A stretch of 14,625 bases of DNA from UBA1447 sp964627535. Its GTDB lineage: Bacteria; Bacillota; Clostridia; Oscillospirales; Acutalibacteraceae. Where the stretch lies: positions 1-14,625 of the forward strand of contig CAZVJW010000063.1 of NCBI GenBank assembly GCA_964627535.1, in the 5' to 3' direction. Shown here in pieces: positions 1 to 6,735 of the stretch. Numbering within the stretch: position 1 is the stretch's first letter; each line of letters opens with the position of its first letter. The notes under the pieces are model-generated. The model was not told where the DNA came from and searched no databases. It saw nothing but the letters and a program-made list of their open reading frames with translations. The position numbers and the translations under genes are program-made.

Positions 1-33
1 GTATTACCGGCAGAGATTGGATTTTATCTATGT

Positions 34-56
34 TTTAATCGTTAAATAGTATAACA
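34..56 (+). repeat. End fragment of the 108-bp palindromic repeat family (copy 0)
   Basis: The stretch matches the right end of copy B (6821-6843) at 22 of 23 positions and lies in the same orientation. The shared core is TTTTAATCGTTAA followed by TAGTATAACA. Leftwards the similarity fades: bases 1-33 only loosely resemble the interior of the element, so this is a divergent or truncated copy, or the junction of one. It ends two bases before the ATG of the HD-domain gene and therefore supplies that gene's immediate 5' leader. Confidence 0.6.
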
Positions 57-58
57 AT

Positions 59-652
59 ATGGAGAACATCGATTTTGAAAAACAGATTTCATTCTTAATT
101 GAAGCGGATAAAATGAAAAGCATTTACCGCCGAACGCTTTTGATAGACAAATCCCGCCACGAAAATGATGCCGAGCATTCCTGGCACTTGGCATTGATGG
201 CGATGACATTGTTTGAATATGCCTATTCACCCGAGGTAGATATGCTCCGTGTGCTCAAAATGGCGATTGTTCACGATTTGGTGGAAGTATACGCAGGGGA
301 CACTTTCGCTTATGACGAAAAGGGCTATGAGGATAAACTGCAGAGGGAAAATAAGGCGGCCGACAAGCTTTTCGGTCTGCTGCCCGAAGAGCAGGGCAAG
401 GAATACCGCATTCTCTGGGAAGAGTTCGACGCGAAGAAAACGCCCGACGCATTATATGCCTCCGCGGTTGACAGGTTTCAGCCGCTGCTTAGCAACTATA
501 TGACGCAGGGGCATACTTGGAAAGACGGGAGCGTTACGAGTGATAAGGTTTTAAAACGTAATGAACTTATAAAAACCACAATACCCGCAGCTTGGCCGCT
601 TGTTGAAAAAATTGTCAAAGAGTCAATCGCGAACGGTTGGCTTAAACCGTAA
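59..652 (+). CDS. HD-domain hydrolase, YfbR/HDDC2-like (probable 5'-deoxynucleotidase)
   Basis: This 197-residue protein has the metal-binding signature of the HD superfamily in the YfbR/HDDC2 arrangement: His40 (in AEHSWHLALM), the His72-Asp73 doublet (IVHDLVEVYAGD) and Asp138 (AVDRFQP). Members of this group are small cytosolic metal-dependent phosphohydrolases; the characterised YfbR removes phosphate from deoxynucleoside 5'-monophosphates. The exact substrate here is inferred. The start at 59 is forced, because an in-frame TAG lies at 47-49 inside the repeat and the N-terminus fits the family. No Shine-Dalgarno sequence is visible, since the repeat end abuts the ATG. The ligase gene follows after 55 bp on the same strand, so co-transcription is likely. 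Confidence 0.85.
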   Translation: MENIDFEKQISFLIEADKMKSIYRRTLLIDKSRHENDAEHSWHLALMAMTLFEYAYSPEVDMLRVLKMAIVHDLVEVYAGDTFAYDEKGYEDKLQRENKAADKLFGLLPEEQGKEYRILWEEFDAKKTPDALYASAVDRFQPLLSNYMTQGHTWKDGSVTSDKVLKRNELIKTTIPAAWPLVEKIVKESIANGWLKP

Positions 653-707
653 AGAGCAAGCAACCCTGTTATTGAAATCGTGCATAACATCATTATCGAG
701 GTGTCTT

Positions 708-1727
708 ATGAAAATAGTAGTACTGGCAGGCGGACTTAGCCCCGAGAGAGACGTTTCACTTTCCTCAGGTGCATTAATATCAGATGCACTAATCAATAAA
801 GGGCATGATGTAATGCTTCTTGATTTATATTTAGGTATAAACAACAAAAACATAAATCCTGTATATATAAATTCAAAATCCAATAAAACTTTTTTATATC
901 AGGTTCCGGAACAGGAACCTGATTTGGAAGCTATCAAAGCAAGTGTTAATAACAAAGGCAGTTTAATTGGTGATGGTGTCATAGATTTGTGCAAAAAAGC
1001 TGAGGTAGTGTTTCTTGCCTTGCATGGGTCAATAGGAGAAAACGGAAAATTACAAGCGGTTTTAGATGTAAATGAAATAAAATACACGGGAACAGGGTAT
1101 GTTGGCAGCCTTTTGGCGATGGATAAAGATCTGTCAAAAAAGCTGTTTCGATCAAACAATGTGCTGACACCCAATTGGAAATATATTGATTTGCAAACTT
1201 ATACCGATATGGATCACATCGATTATCCATGCGTTGTTAAGCCATGCAGCTTTGGCTCAAGCGTTGGAGTAACTATTGTTGAAAACCCATCTGAACTCAA
1301 TAACGCTATTGAATTTGTTAAAAGATATGAGAATTTTGTTATTATTGAAGAAAAAATAACAGGCAGAGAATTTTCTGTTGGGATTTTAGATGGGGCGGCC
1401 TTACCCGTAATAGAAATCAAACCATTAACCGGTTTTTATGACTATAAAAACAAATATCAAAAAGGTCTCGCGGAAGAAATATGTCCTGCAAACATTTCGG
1501 ATGAAATTCGCGACTTGCTGCAGAATAGTGCTATGAAAGTTCATAATATCTTACGATTAGGTTTTTATTCACGAATAGACTTTATGTTAGATAAATACAA
1601 TAATGCATATTGTTTAGAAGCTAATACTTTGCCGGGAATGACTCCAACAAGTTTGTTGCCGCAGGAAGCATCAGCAAATGGGATTGATTACAATGATTTG
1701 TGCGAGAAGATTGCTTTTGAAATGTGA
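708..1727 (+). CDS. ddl: D-alanine--D-alanine ligase family protein (ATP-grasp)
   Basis: This 339-residue ATP-grasp ligase would join two D-alanines in the cytosol for peptidoglycan precursors. Visible Ddl signatures, in order, are LAGGLSPERDVSLSSG (residues 6-21), LHGSIGENGKLQAVLD (105-120), YTGTGYVGSLLAMDK (126-140), CVVKP with SFGSSVGV (175-188), the omega-loop FYDYKNKY (243-250), YSRIDFMLD (287-295) and LEANTLPGMTPTSL (303-316). The omega-loop tyrosine fits D-Ala as second substrate, but D-Ser or D-lactate cannot be excluded by eye. ATG 708 is chosen over a longer frame open from 600 because it has GAGGTG four bases upstream and begins at the family's usual MKI-VLAGG. The gene is markedly AT-rich (15 G/C in bases 1321-1380) and sits outside any visible cell-wall cluster, which suggests an acquired or accessory paralogue. 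Confidence 0.9.
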   Translation: MKIVVLAGGLSPERDVSLSSGALISDALINKGHDVMLLDLYLGINNKNINPVYINSKSNKTFLYQVPEQEPDLEAIKASVNNKGSLIGDGVIDLCKKAEVVFLALHGSIGENGKLQAVLDVNEIKYTGTGYVGSLLAMDKDLSKKLFRSNNVLTPNWKYIDLQTYTDMDHIDYPCVVKPCSFGSSVGVTIVENPSELNNAIEFVKRYENFVIIEEKITGREFSVGILDGAALPVIEIKPLTGFYDYKNKYQKGLAEEICPANISDEIRDLLQNSAMKVHNILRLGFYSRIDFMLDKYNNAYCLEANTLPGMTPTSLLPQEASANGIDYNDLCEKIAFEM

Positions 1728-1773
1728 AGTAATTGTCAAAATCACCATCACTTTGATATTAAGAATAACTTGA

Positions 1774-1783
1774 ATTACGTAAT
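1774..1783. repeat. Perfect 10-bp palindrome ATTACGTAAT upstream of the beta-helix gene
   Basis: The ten bases ATTACGTAAT are a perfect palindrome in the 93-bp gap between the ligase gene and the beta-helix gene, 38 bp before the latter's ATG. A TTGATA at 1753-1758 could be a -35 element, but no convincing -10 follows at the right distance. The site could be a small operator; a short palindrome in AT-rich DNA could also arise by chance. Confidence 0.25.
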
Positions 1784-1820
1784 GAGCCCGGCACACAAAA
1801 TTTGAAGCGGAGAAAAAACG

Positions 1821-2738
1821 ATGAATTGTATTAATGTGAAAACGGATTTCGGAGCAAAAGGCGACGGCTTAACGGACGATTACACCGCGATTCAGGCTGC
1901 GCTCGATTCATGCAATAGGGATGGCGGCACCGTCTTTTTTTCATCCGGTATATACCGGGTCTGCACCTGCCTGCTCTACTATTCCAATCAGCGTCTGATT
2001 TTTGAAAACGGCGCTGTGCTTCTGCGCGGCGGGGAAAATCAGATGTACATCCTTGGCAATTATACCGAGCCCGATATGGGCGGGTATACCGCAACATGCA
2101 ACGTCGATATCATCGGCGCTACCTTTGATGGGAACGCCGGTATCAATTACAAAGCAACGCTCCTCAACAACAGCCATTCCCGCGACCTGCGCGTGAAAAA
2201 CTGCAAATTCCGAAACGGCAACACATGGCATTTTTATGAATGCAACAGCAGCGAATACGTCACGGTGGAAAACTGCATCTTCACCGACACCATGAAAGGC
2301 TCGGACAAGTCGGAGTTCATTCAGCTTGACTGGGCAACCAAAGGCGCTTATGCCACTACTGAAATTTGCTCCGACAAGACGGTATGCCGCCACATTCTGA
2401 TTACAGGCTGCAAATTTGAATGCTGCGGTTTTTCACCGGCAATCGGCAATCATGCCGATGCGGCGCATAACAATATTCGCATCGGCGGCAATGTGTTCCT
2501 CAATGGTGCCGGAAGCCGCGGCTATATTAATTTTGTGGATACGATGTACGCCGTGGATGTATACGGCAATACTTTCGAGGGTGGCGAAGCGGGCGTCTTT
2601 ATCGGAGGCAACGGCGGAGTTTCCTCTGTACACGACAACCGTTTTACAGGCGTAACAAATCCTTTCGGCGAAAACTTTATAGCCTATAACAACATTATTG
2701 ATGGCCGGCTTGAATTATCAACAATCCCGTCCTCGTGA
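1821..2738 (+). CDS. Right-handed parallel beta-helix protein (pectate lyase 3-like N-terminus)
   Basis: The 305-residue protein opens with the pectate-lyase-3 signature INVKTDFGAKGDGLTDD, followed by AIQAALDSC and GGTVFFSSGIYRV (about residues 3-50). It then shows a ladder of beta-helix rungs ending in N/G-rich turns: VDIIGATFDGN, LRVKNCKFRNG, VTVENCIFTD, ILITGCKFECCG, IRIGGNVFLNG, VDVYGNTFEGG and FIAYNNIIDG. Such folds usually bind or cleave polysaccharides, as in GH28 or polysaccharide lyases. I see no GH28 catalytic motif, so enzymatic activity is uncertain. There is no signal peptide, which is unusual for a family that generally acts outside the cell. GGAG lies eight bases before the ATG. 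The repeat copy A starts 31 bp after the stop. Confidence 0.8.
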   Translation: MNCINVKTDFGAKGDGLTDDYTAIQAALDSCNRDGGTVFFSSGIYRVCTCLLYYSNQRLIFENGAVLLRGGENQMYILGNYTEPDMGGYTATCNVDIIGATFDGNAGINYKATLLNNSHSRDLRVKNCKFRNGNTWHFYECNSSEYVTVENCIFTDTMKGSDKSEFIQLDWATKGAYATTEICSDKTVCRHILITGCKFECCGFSPAIGNHADAAHNNIRIGGNVFLNGAGSRGYINFVDTMYAVDVYGNTFEGGEAGVFIGGNGGVSSVHDNRFTGVTNPFGENFIAYNNIIDGRLELSTIPSS

Positions 2739-2769
2739 CATCCCGATAAAAATGAGCGCAACGCAAGGA

Positions 2770-2877
2770 TGTTTTACTAATTCACGATTAAAAAACCTCT
2801 AAAAAATCAAGCAAAAGCCTTGATTTATGAGGTTTGTGCGGATTTTTTAGTTAGGCTTTTATGAGTAATTGGTATTA
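2770..2877 (-). repeat. 108-bp MITE/REP-like palindromic repeat, copy A (inverted relative to copy B)
   Basis: Reverse-complemented, this block aligns with 6736-6843 over its full length with about eight differences including two single-base gaps (roughly 92% identity by hand alignment). It is itself an imperfect palindrome. Its outer ends share TAC-AATT, and its centre folds as AAACCTC ... AAATCAAG (CAAAAGC loop) CTTGATTT ... GAGGTTT. The size, terminal inverted repeats and lack of coding potential are typical of a non-autonomous mobile element. The T-rich arm after the central hairpin could also act as a terminator for the beta-helix gene. The right end reaches to within 14 bp of the methyltransferase ATG. 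Confidence 0.8.
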
Positions 2878-2891
2878 AAAGGAGAGAATAT

Positions 2892-3656
2892 ATGGATTTC
2901 AGAAAAGTTTTTGACAGCATTCCCGAGGAATTTGACAAATGGAGACCACGTTATAGTGAGGAGCTTTTTGCCGATGTTATTGATTTCTCAAAGCTTGATT
3001 CCGGCAAAACAGTTCTTGAAATCGGTCCCGGAACAGGCCAGGCTACCGAACCGATTTTAAAAACCGGCTGTTCGTATCTGGCGATTGAACTCGGCGAAAA
3101 TCTTGCGGAATATACAAAGAATAAATTCAGCGCCTATGATAATTTTAAAATTATAAATGCTGATTTTGAAACCTATGATTTTAGGCAGAATCAATTTGAT
3201 TTGGTATACTCAGCCGGGACAATCCAATGGATACCGGAGAAAATCGGATTTCCAAAAGTTTATGATTTATTAAATAGCGGCGGAACATTTGCGATGCTTG
3301 TGATGCGCCCCAATGTACAGCCCGGCGGTGGGTATACCGACGAACCGTTATATTTAAAGATTCAGGAAGTTTATGCAGCGTGTTTTCATCCGGAAACAGC
3401 ATACACCTGCAGCCTTAATTATGACGCGCGTGACAAATATGGTTTTACCGACCTTGAATGCCGTTATTATTACAAAACCAGAGAATTCAATGCGGATGAC
3501 TATGTTGCATATATCGGCACACATGCCGACCATATCACGCTGCAAGAACCGTATAAAACAAAATTTTTCGAAGGTATCAGGGATGCTGTATTGAATGCCG
3601 GCAATAAAATAACACTTTATGACAAAATAGTTCTATATTTGGCAAGAAAGCCTTGA
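2892..3656 (+). CDS. Class I SAM-dependent methyltransferase (trans-aconitate methyltransferase-like)
   Basis: This 254-residue soluble enzyme has the Rossmann-type methyltransferase core: motif I VLEIGPGTGQ at residues 41-50, the acidic ribose-binding end of strand 2 at YLAIELGENL (62-71), motif II/III INADFETYDF (88-97) and the post-motif FDLVYSAGTIQWI (102-114). The AGTIQWI sequence resembles the HWI-type motif of trans-aconitate 2-methyltransferase relatives (small-molecule O-methyltransferases), but the actual acceptor cannot be read from sequence. AGGAGAG lies a few bases before ATG 2892. The upstream region is repeat copy A, so any promoter lies in or beyond that element. The gene converges with the DUF4386 gene, with 57 bp between stops. 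Confidence 0.85.
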   Translation: MDFRKVFDSIPEEFDKWRPRYSEELFADVIDFSKLDSGKTVLEIGPGTGQATEPILKTGCSYLAIELGENLAEYTKNKFSAYDNFKIINADFETYDFRQNQFDLVYSAGTIQWIPEKIGFPKVYDLLNSGGTFAMLVMRPNVQPGGGYTDEPLYLKIQEVYAACFHPETAYTCSLNYDARDKYGFTDLECRYYYKTREFNADDYVAYIGTHADHITLQEPYKTKFFEGIRDAVLNAGNKITLYDKIVLYLARKP

Positions 3657-3681
3657 CAACACGAAGGGAATACAAGGATTG

Positions 3682-3721
3682 GGTTATGCTATTTTGTTTA
3701 TTTTACGGTTAAGCTATAACC
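3682..3721. terminator. Possible hairpin between convergent genes
   Basis: GGTTATGCT (3682-3690) and AGCTATAACC (3712-3721) can pair with one bulged base, leaving a loop of about 21 bases. The hairpin lies between the convergent methyltransferase and DUF4386 stops and overlaps the latter's stop codon. The long loop and the lack of a clean T-tract make a terminator role tentative. Confidence 0.3.
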
Positions 3722-4400
3722 TGTCAGTTTTTGGATTCGACCTTTTTCGATATCTAATCAGCAAATAAATACCGGTGAAAAACTCAAAAGGTATATATGG
3801 AACGAATAGTGCAATCGGTACTGCAACACCAAAGGTCGTTAATGGGATACCGACGAGAATCAAAGGTGCCGTAATTAAACCCCATAGCGCTAACCATTTT
3901 GGGATGGCTCCGGTTTTCATTAACAAATAATAAAAGGGTATTGCCCCAAGCCCAAATGGTATCATAGCTATCTCTCCGGCAAAATGCCTGCATGATAACA
4001 ATACATTTCCGAGGCTCAGCAGCCCGGCATCACCGCTTGACAAATAAAGCTGGCTGGCGTTTACCAAGCCGAAGACAAAGGTTTGGCCGATTGCAACAAG
4101 CGTTGCTTCAAACAGATAGAAGCCTAATGCGATCATAGCCATTGTTTTATTCATGTGACTTACTGCCTGATATAATGAAACCCCGAGGACAATAATGACA
4201 ATGGCAGTAATGATCCATAAAAGTATAGTGCCGTAAATGGTTGAAATGTTATTGGCCATATTGCTCATTGTTATACTGATGGTTTCTTTTGACTCGAAAG
4301 ATTTAAATACCAATCCGCTGATAAGCGGCAATAATGCCTGAACAAAAAAGGCAGCCCCTAATAATCGAAATAAGCCGTTTTTATTTGTTGTCGTTTCCAT
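3714..4400 (-). CDS. DUF4386 family integral membrane protein
   Basis: The 228-residue protein is mostly hydrophobic, with about six membrane segments. The visible ones are near residues 11-33 (LLGAAFFVQALLPLISGLVF), 53-79, 90-112, 127-160 and a final pair across 168-215, ending in a basic tail (RYRKRSNPKTDRL). The sequence fits DUF4386, a multi-pass family without assigned function. AGGAGG lies a few bases ahead of the ATG. It starts 57 bp after the dehydrogenase stop on the same strand and has no separate obvious promoter, so it is probably the second gene of the TetR-controlled unit. A role in membrane response to the same inducer is inference only. Confidence 0.8.
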   Translation of the reverse strand: METTTNKNGLFRLLGAAFFVQALLPLISGLVFKSFESKETISITMSNMANNISTIYGTILLWIITAIVIIVLGVSLYQAVSHMNKTMAMIALGFYLFEATLVAIGQTFVFGLVNASQLYLSSGDAGLLSLGNVLLSCRHFAGEIAMIPFGLGAIPFYYLLMKTGAIPKWLALWGLITAPLILVGIPLTTFGVAVPIALFVPYIPFEFFTGIYLLIRYRKRSNPKTDRL

Positions 4401-4457
4401 GTAATACCTCCTAAAATATTATATTGAATTTGAATAGCGGTTTAAATAAATTTTTGT

Positions 4458-5378
4458 TTAATCGTTATGCTTCACAGTTACTATTACATTGCCCTTTTTA
4501 TGACCTTCGTCTACATATCTGTGGGCTTCAATAATTTGCTCAAGCGGATAGCACCTGTCTATTACTCCTTTTATAAGTCCTTTTTCAACAAGTTCGTTGA
4601 GCAATATCAAATCTTCAATATGAAATTTTGGCGAACCATCATCGACTGTTATATGTTTTCCGTTTTTGGTAAGTGCTGTTTTGCACTGCAAATTTACTTT
4701 CTTTTTTCCAACAGCATTGAAGATAAGATCGTATGCCTCTCCACTCTTTGTAAAATCCTCTTTTGTGTAGTCGATTACTTTATCGGCACCTAATGATTTA
4801 ACCAGTTCTAAATTCGCAGTGCTGCATACTCCTGTAACTTCCGCCCCAAAAGATTTGGCAATCTGTACACATGAAGTGCCGACTGCTCCTGATGCCCCAT
4901 AAATAAGAACTTTTTGTTTAGATTGAACATTCGCTTTTTTAAGATAATGCAATGCTAATAATCCACCAAAAGGAACAGCAGCGGCTTCCTTATATGTCAC
5001 ATTCGATTCTTTTTTAACTAACAACCCTTCTTCAGATATACATTTATACTCAGCATATGTGCCAAATCCGAAACGATCAATTCCAAATACCTGATCCCCT
5101 TTTTTGAAAAGTTTATTATTGTTGCCTATAGATTCAACTTCTCCGGCAAAGACCATACCAAGTATAGATTTTTTTGGTTTCTTTATCCCTATCACCAGCC
5201 ACATGGGAATCCAGAATTTTATTGGGATTTTGAATCCGCGAATTATACAGTCACTTGCAGTTACTGATGTAGCGAATATTTTAATACAGACTTCATTATT
5301 TTTTGGAGCAGGTTTTTCAACTTCTTTAAGCTGAAGGACTTCCGGCGGACCATATTTTGTGCATACAATTGCTTTTAT
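4458..5378 (-). CDS. NAD(P)-dependent medium-chain dehydrogenase/quinone reductase with an AUA start
   Basis: This is a medium-chain reductase. The N-terminal GroES-like half contains KAIVCTKYGPPEVLQLKEVE (residues 2-21), ILGMVFAGEVESIG (72-85) and KKGDQVFG (92-99). The Rossmann half carries the dinucleotide motif VLIYGASGAVGTSCVQIAK (157-175) and CSTANLELVKSLGADKVIDY (185-204). Relatives reduce quinones or enones and dehydrogenate alcohols in the cytosol. The first in-frame ATG (5204) would delete 58 conserved residues. The family's initial Met-Lys-Ala is here ATA-AAA-GCA at 5378, seven bases after a perfect AAGGAGG, with an in-frame TAA just upstream at 5393-5391 and no ATG, GTG or TTG between. 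Either AUA is the start or an ATG has mutated. The 306-residue length is near normal for the family. It is transcribed from the promoter at 5428-5456. Confidence 0.85.
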   Translation of the reverse strand: MKAIVCTKYGPPEVLQLKEVEKPAPKNNEVCIKIFATSVTASDCIIRGFKIPIKFWIPMWLVIGIKKPKKSILGMVFAGEVESIGNNNKLFKKGDQVFGIDRFGFGTYAEYKCISEEGLLVKKESNVTYKEAAAVPFGGLLALHYLKKANVQSKQKVLIYGASGAVGTSCVQIAKSFGAEVTGVCSTANLELVKSLGADKVIDYTKEDFTKSGEAYDLIFNAVGKKKVNLQCKTALTKNGKHITVDDGSPKFHIEDLILLNELVEKGLIKGVIDRCYPLEQIIEAHRYVDEGHKKGNVIVTVKHND

Positions 5379-5423
5379 ATAAATACCTCCTTAAATTTTT
5401 GTTGCATTTAGCTTAGAGCTTAT

Positions 5424-5446
5424 TTATACTATACAGTGTAAATAAC
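5424..5446. promoter_or_regulatory. TetR operator 1, overlapping the dehydrogenase promoter
   Basis: The 23 bases here match 5464-5486 at 19 of 23 positions. The shared pattern is TTAYACTAWACRGTGTAA followed by TAAC. The site covers the -10 hexamer and part of the spacer of the minus-strand promoter, so a bound repressor would block RNA polymerase on the dehydrogenase/DUF4386 unit. Assignment to the adjacent TetR protein is inferred from divergent position and dyad form. Confidence 0.7.
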
Positions 5447-5456
5447 GATATGTCAA
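5428..5456 (-). promoter_or_regulatory. Sigma-A-type promoter for the dehydrogenase/DUF4386 unit
   Basis: Read on the minus strand, TTGACA (5456-5451) is followed by exactly 17 bases and then TATAGT (5433-5428). That is a perfect -35 element with consensus spacing and a -10 differing from TATAAT at one base. It lies about 50 bp ahead of the dehydrogenase start at 5378 and is overlapped by operator 1. Confidence 0.8.
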
Positions 5457-5459
5457 CAC

Positions 5460-5485
5460 TTAATTACACTAAACGGTGTAATTAA
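5460..5485. promoter_or_regulatory. TetR operator 2, perfect 10-bp dyad
   Basis: TTAATTACAC (5460-5469) and GTGTAATTAA (5476-5485) are perfect inverted arms around a 6-base spacer. The site ends 24 bp before the tetR ATG and just behind the -35 of the divergent promoter. Binding here would be expected to repress tetR itself and possibly cooperate with operator 1, whose centre is 40 bp (about four helical turns) away. Confidence 0.75.
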
Positions 5486-5509
5486 CAAAAATGTTAAGGA
5501 GTTTCGATT

Positions 5510-6118
5510 ATGGTACAGGGTAAGAACCGCGACAAAAGTAAAAAAAGAGCAGCAATCATCGAGGGTGCCGTCGATGTTTTTATCGCTATGGGCTATGAAC
5601 TGGCAAGTATGGATAAAATTGCAGAAACGGCGGGGGTCTCTAAACGAACCGTTTATAATCACTTTGGAAACAAGGAAAATTTATTCCAAGCGATTGTTAA
5701 TGATTTTTTGAGTCAGCGGCAAAGGTTGAAAACCATATCCTATGATTCCCAAAAACCACTGGAAGAACAATTGCTGGCATTTGCAAATGCTGAAATATTT
5801 CTGATTGATTCGCCAAGGCGAATAGGGTTATCCAGGTTTTTGACAATGGTTTTTCTGAAGGACATTAATTACGCAAGAACAACGGTAGCAAAATATCCGC
5901 CGGTTTATGATATGCTGCTTGATTGGCTTAAAGAAGCAGAAAAAGATGGTAAAATAAAAACAGACAGTCTTTTACTGACTGCCAGAATGTTCTATGCTTT
6001 GGTTGAGGGTGCCATCACATATCCTGCTCTTTTTTCCAACGGTATCAATATGACGGCGGTTCAACCAATGTTAAATGAAATAATTGCCATATTCCTGACC
6101 AGATACGGCAATGAGTAA
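5510..6118 (+). CDS. TetR/AcrR family transcriptional repressor (AefR-like)
   Basis: The 202-residue regulator has a standard TetR N-terminal DNA-binding domain (residues about 12-60): IIEGAVDVFIAMGYELASMDKIAETAG followed by the recognition region VSKRTVYNHFGNKENLF. The helical C-terminal ligand-binding half (about 75-200) contains DSPRRIGLSRFLTMVF, PPVYDMLLDWLKEAEKDGKI and ARMFYALVEGAITYPALF, which resembles the AefR-like C-terminal family. AAGGAG lies eight bases before the ATG. It diverges from the dehydrogenase gene across a 131-bp region holding two matching operators, which supports control of that unit and autoregulation. The inducing ligand is unknown; small electrophiles or quinones are a guess from the neighbour enzyme. 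Confidence 0.9.
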   Translation: MVQGKNRDKSKKRAAIIEGAVDVFIAMGYELASMDKIAETAGVSKRTVYNHFGNKENLFQAIVNDFLSQRQRLKTISYDSQKPLEEQLLAFANAEIFLIDSPRRIGLSRFLTMVFLKDINYARTTVAKYPPVYDMLLDWLKEAEKDGKIKTDSLLLTARMFYALVEGAITYPALFSNGINMTAVQPMLNEIIAIFLTRYGNE

Positions 6119-6203
6119 TGTCTTTATCGGTTGCCATCATCAAGAATCTATAGAATTGGATTGGAAAATAACACGAAAGATAGTAATGTAATAGGAGATT
6201 CAG

Positions 6204-6731
6204 ATGGACAGACAGGTTATCTTTAGTAAAGAGCGGGATTTAAGGTTAGTTACACTGCGCCGCGGAGGCACACTTTTAGACAGTGACCATCAGCTTCTTG
6301 CCATATGGGCGGCCGACTGCGCACAGCATGTTCTGCATTATTTTGAGCAGGTACATCCTGAAGACGAACGCCCGCGCCGGGCGATTGAACTAACACATGC
6401 CTGGGCGCGGGGTGAAATAACAATGACGCAAGCCCGCACAGCCGCCTTTGCCGCCCATGCCGCAGCCAGAGAAGTAAACGGCGCGGCGAGGGAAGCAGCT
6501 CATGCCGCCGGGCAGGCTGTTTCTGTAGCACATGTGGCTGCTCATGAACTGGGCGCGGCAGCTTATGGAATCAGGGCGGTCCGCGCGGCAGCGCCCGAAA
6601 ACGGGCGTGACGAGGCAGGCCGAGCAGAATGCCGGTGGCAGCGCGCGCAGCTGCCGGAGGAAATCCGCGAACTGGTGCTGGATGATGAGCGGCTTCGCAA
6701 TGCAAAGTGCTGGAACTTATTTGATTGTTGA
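6204..6731 (+). CDS. Imm-5-like putative immunity protein (first paralogue)
   Basis: This 175-residue, alanine- and histidine-rich, mostly helical protein belongs, as far as I can recognise, to the group annotated as putative immunity protein (Imm-5-like), postulated in polymorphic-toxin systems to neutralise a cognate toxin; I know of no biochemical proof. Key stretches are LLAIWAADCAQHVLHYFE (31-48), ERPRRAIELTHAWARGEI (55-72), HAAARE (85-90) and AGQAVSVAHVAAHELGAAAYG (102-122). TAGGAG sits before the ATG. No toxin gene adjoins it. Its composition differs sharply from neighbours (36 G/C in bases 6361-6420). The paralogue at 8497-9024 has the same length and keeps RPR, GEI and HAAARE at identical residue numbers. 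Repeat copy B begins four bases after the stop codon. Confidence 0.75.
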   Translation: MDRQVIFSKERDLRLVTLRRGGTLLDSDHQLLAIWAADCAQHVLHYFEQVHPEDERPRRAIELTHAWARGEITMTQARTAAFAAHAAAREVNGAAREAAHAAGQAVSVAHVAAHELGAAAYGIRAVRAAAPENGRDEAGRAECRWQRAQLPEEIRELVLDDERLRNAKCWNLFDC

Positions 6732-6735
6732 CGAA

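Noticed and set aside
1941..2393. Minus-strand open frame of 150 codons
   Set aside because: It is antisense to the beta-helix gene, and its protein has no family features; the plus-strand frame shows clear repeat structure.
5460..5509. A defined plus-strand promoter for tetR
   Set aside because: TAATTA-like -10 candidates exist, but none has an acceptable -35 at 16-18 bp, so I do not place the tetR promoter.
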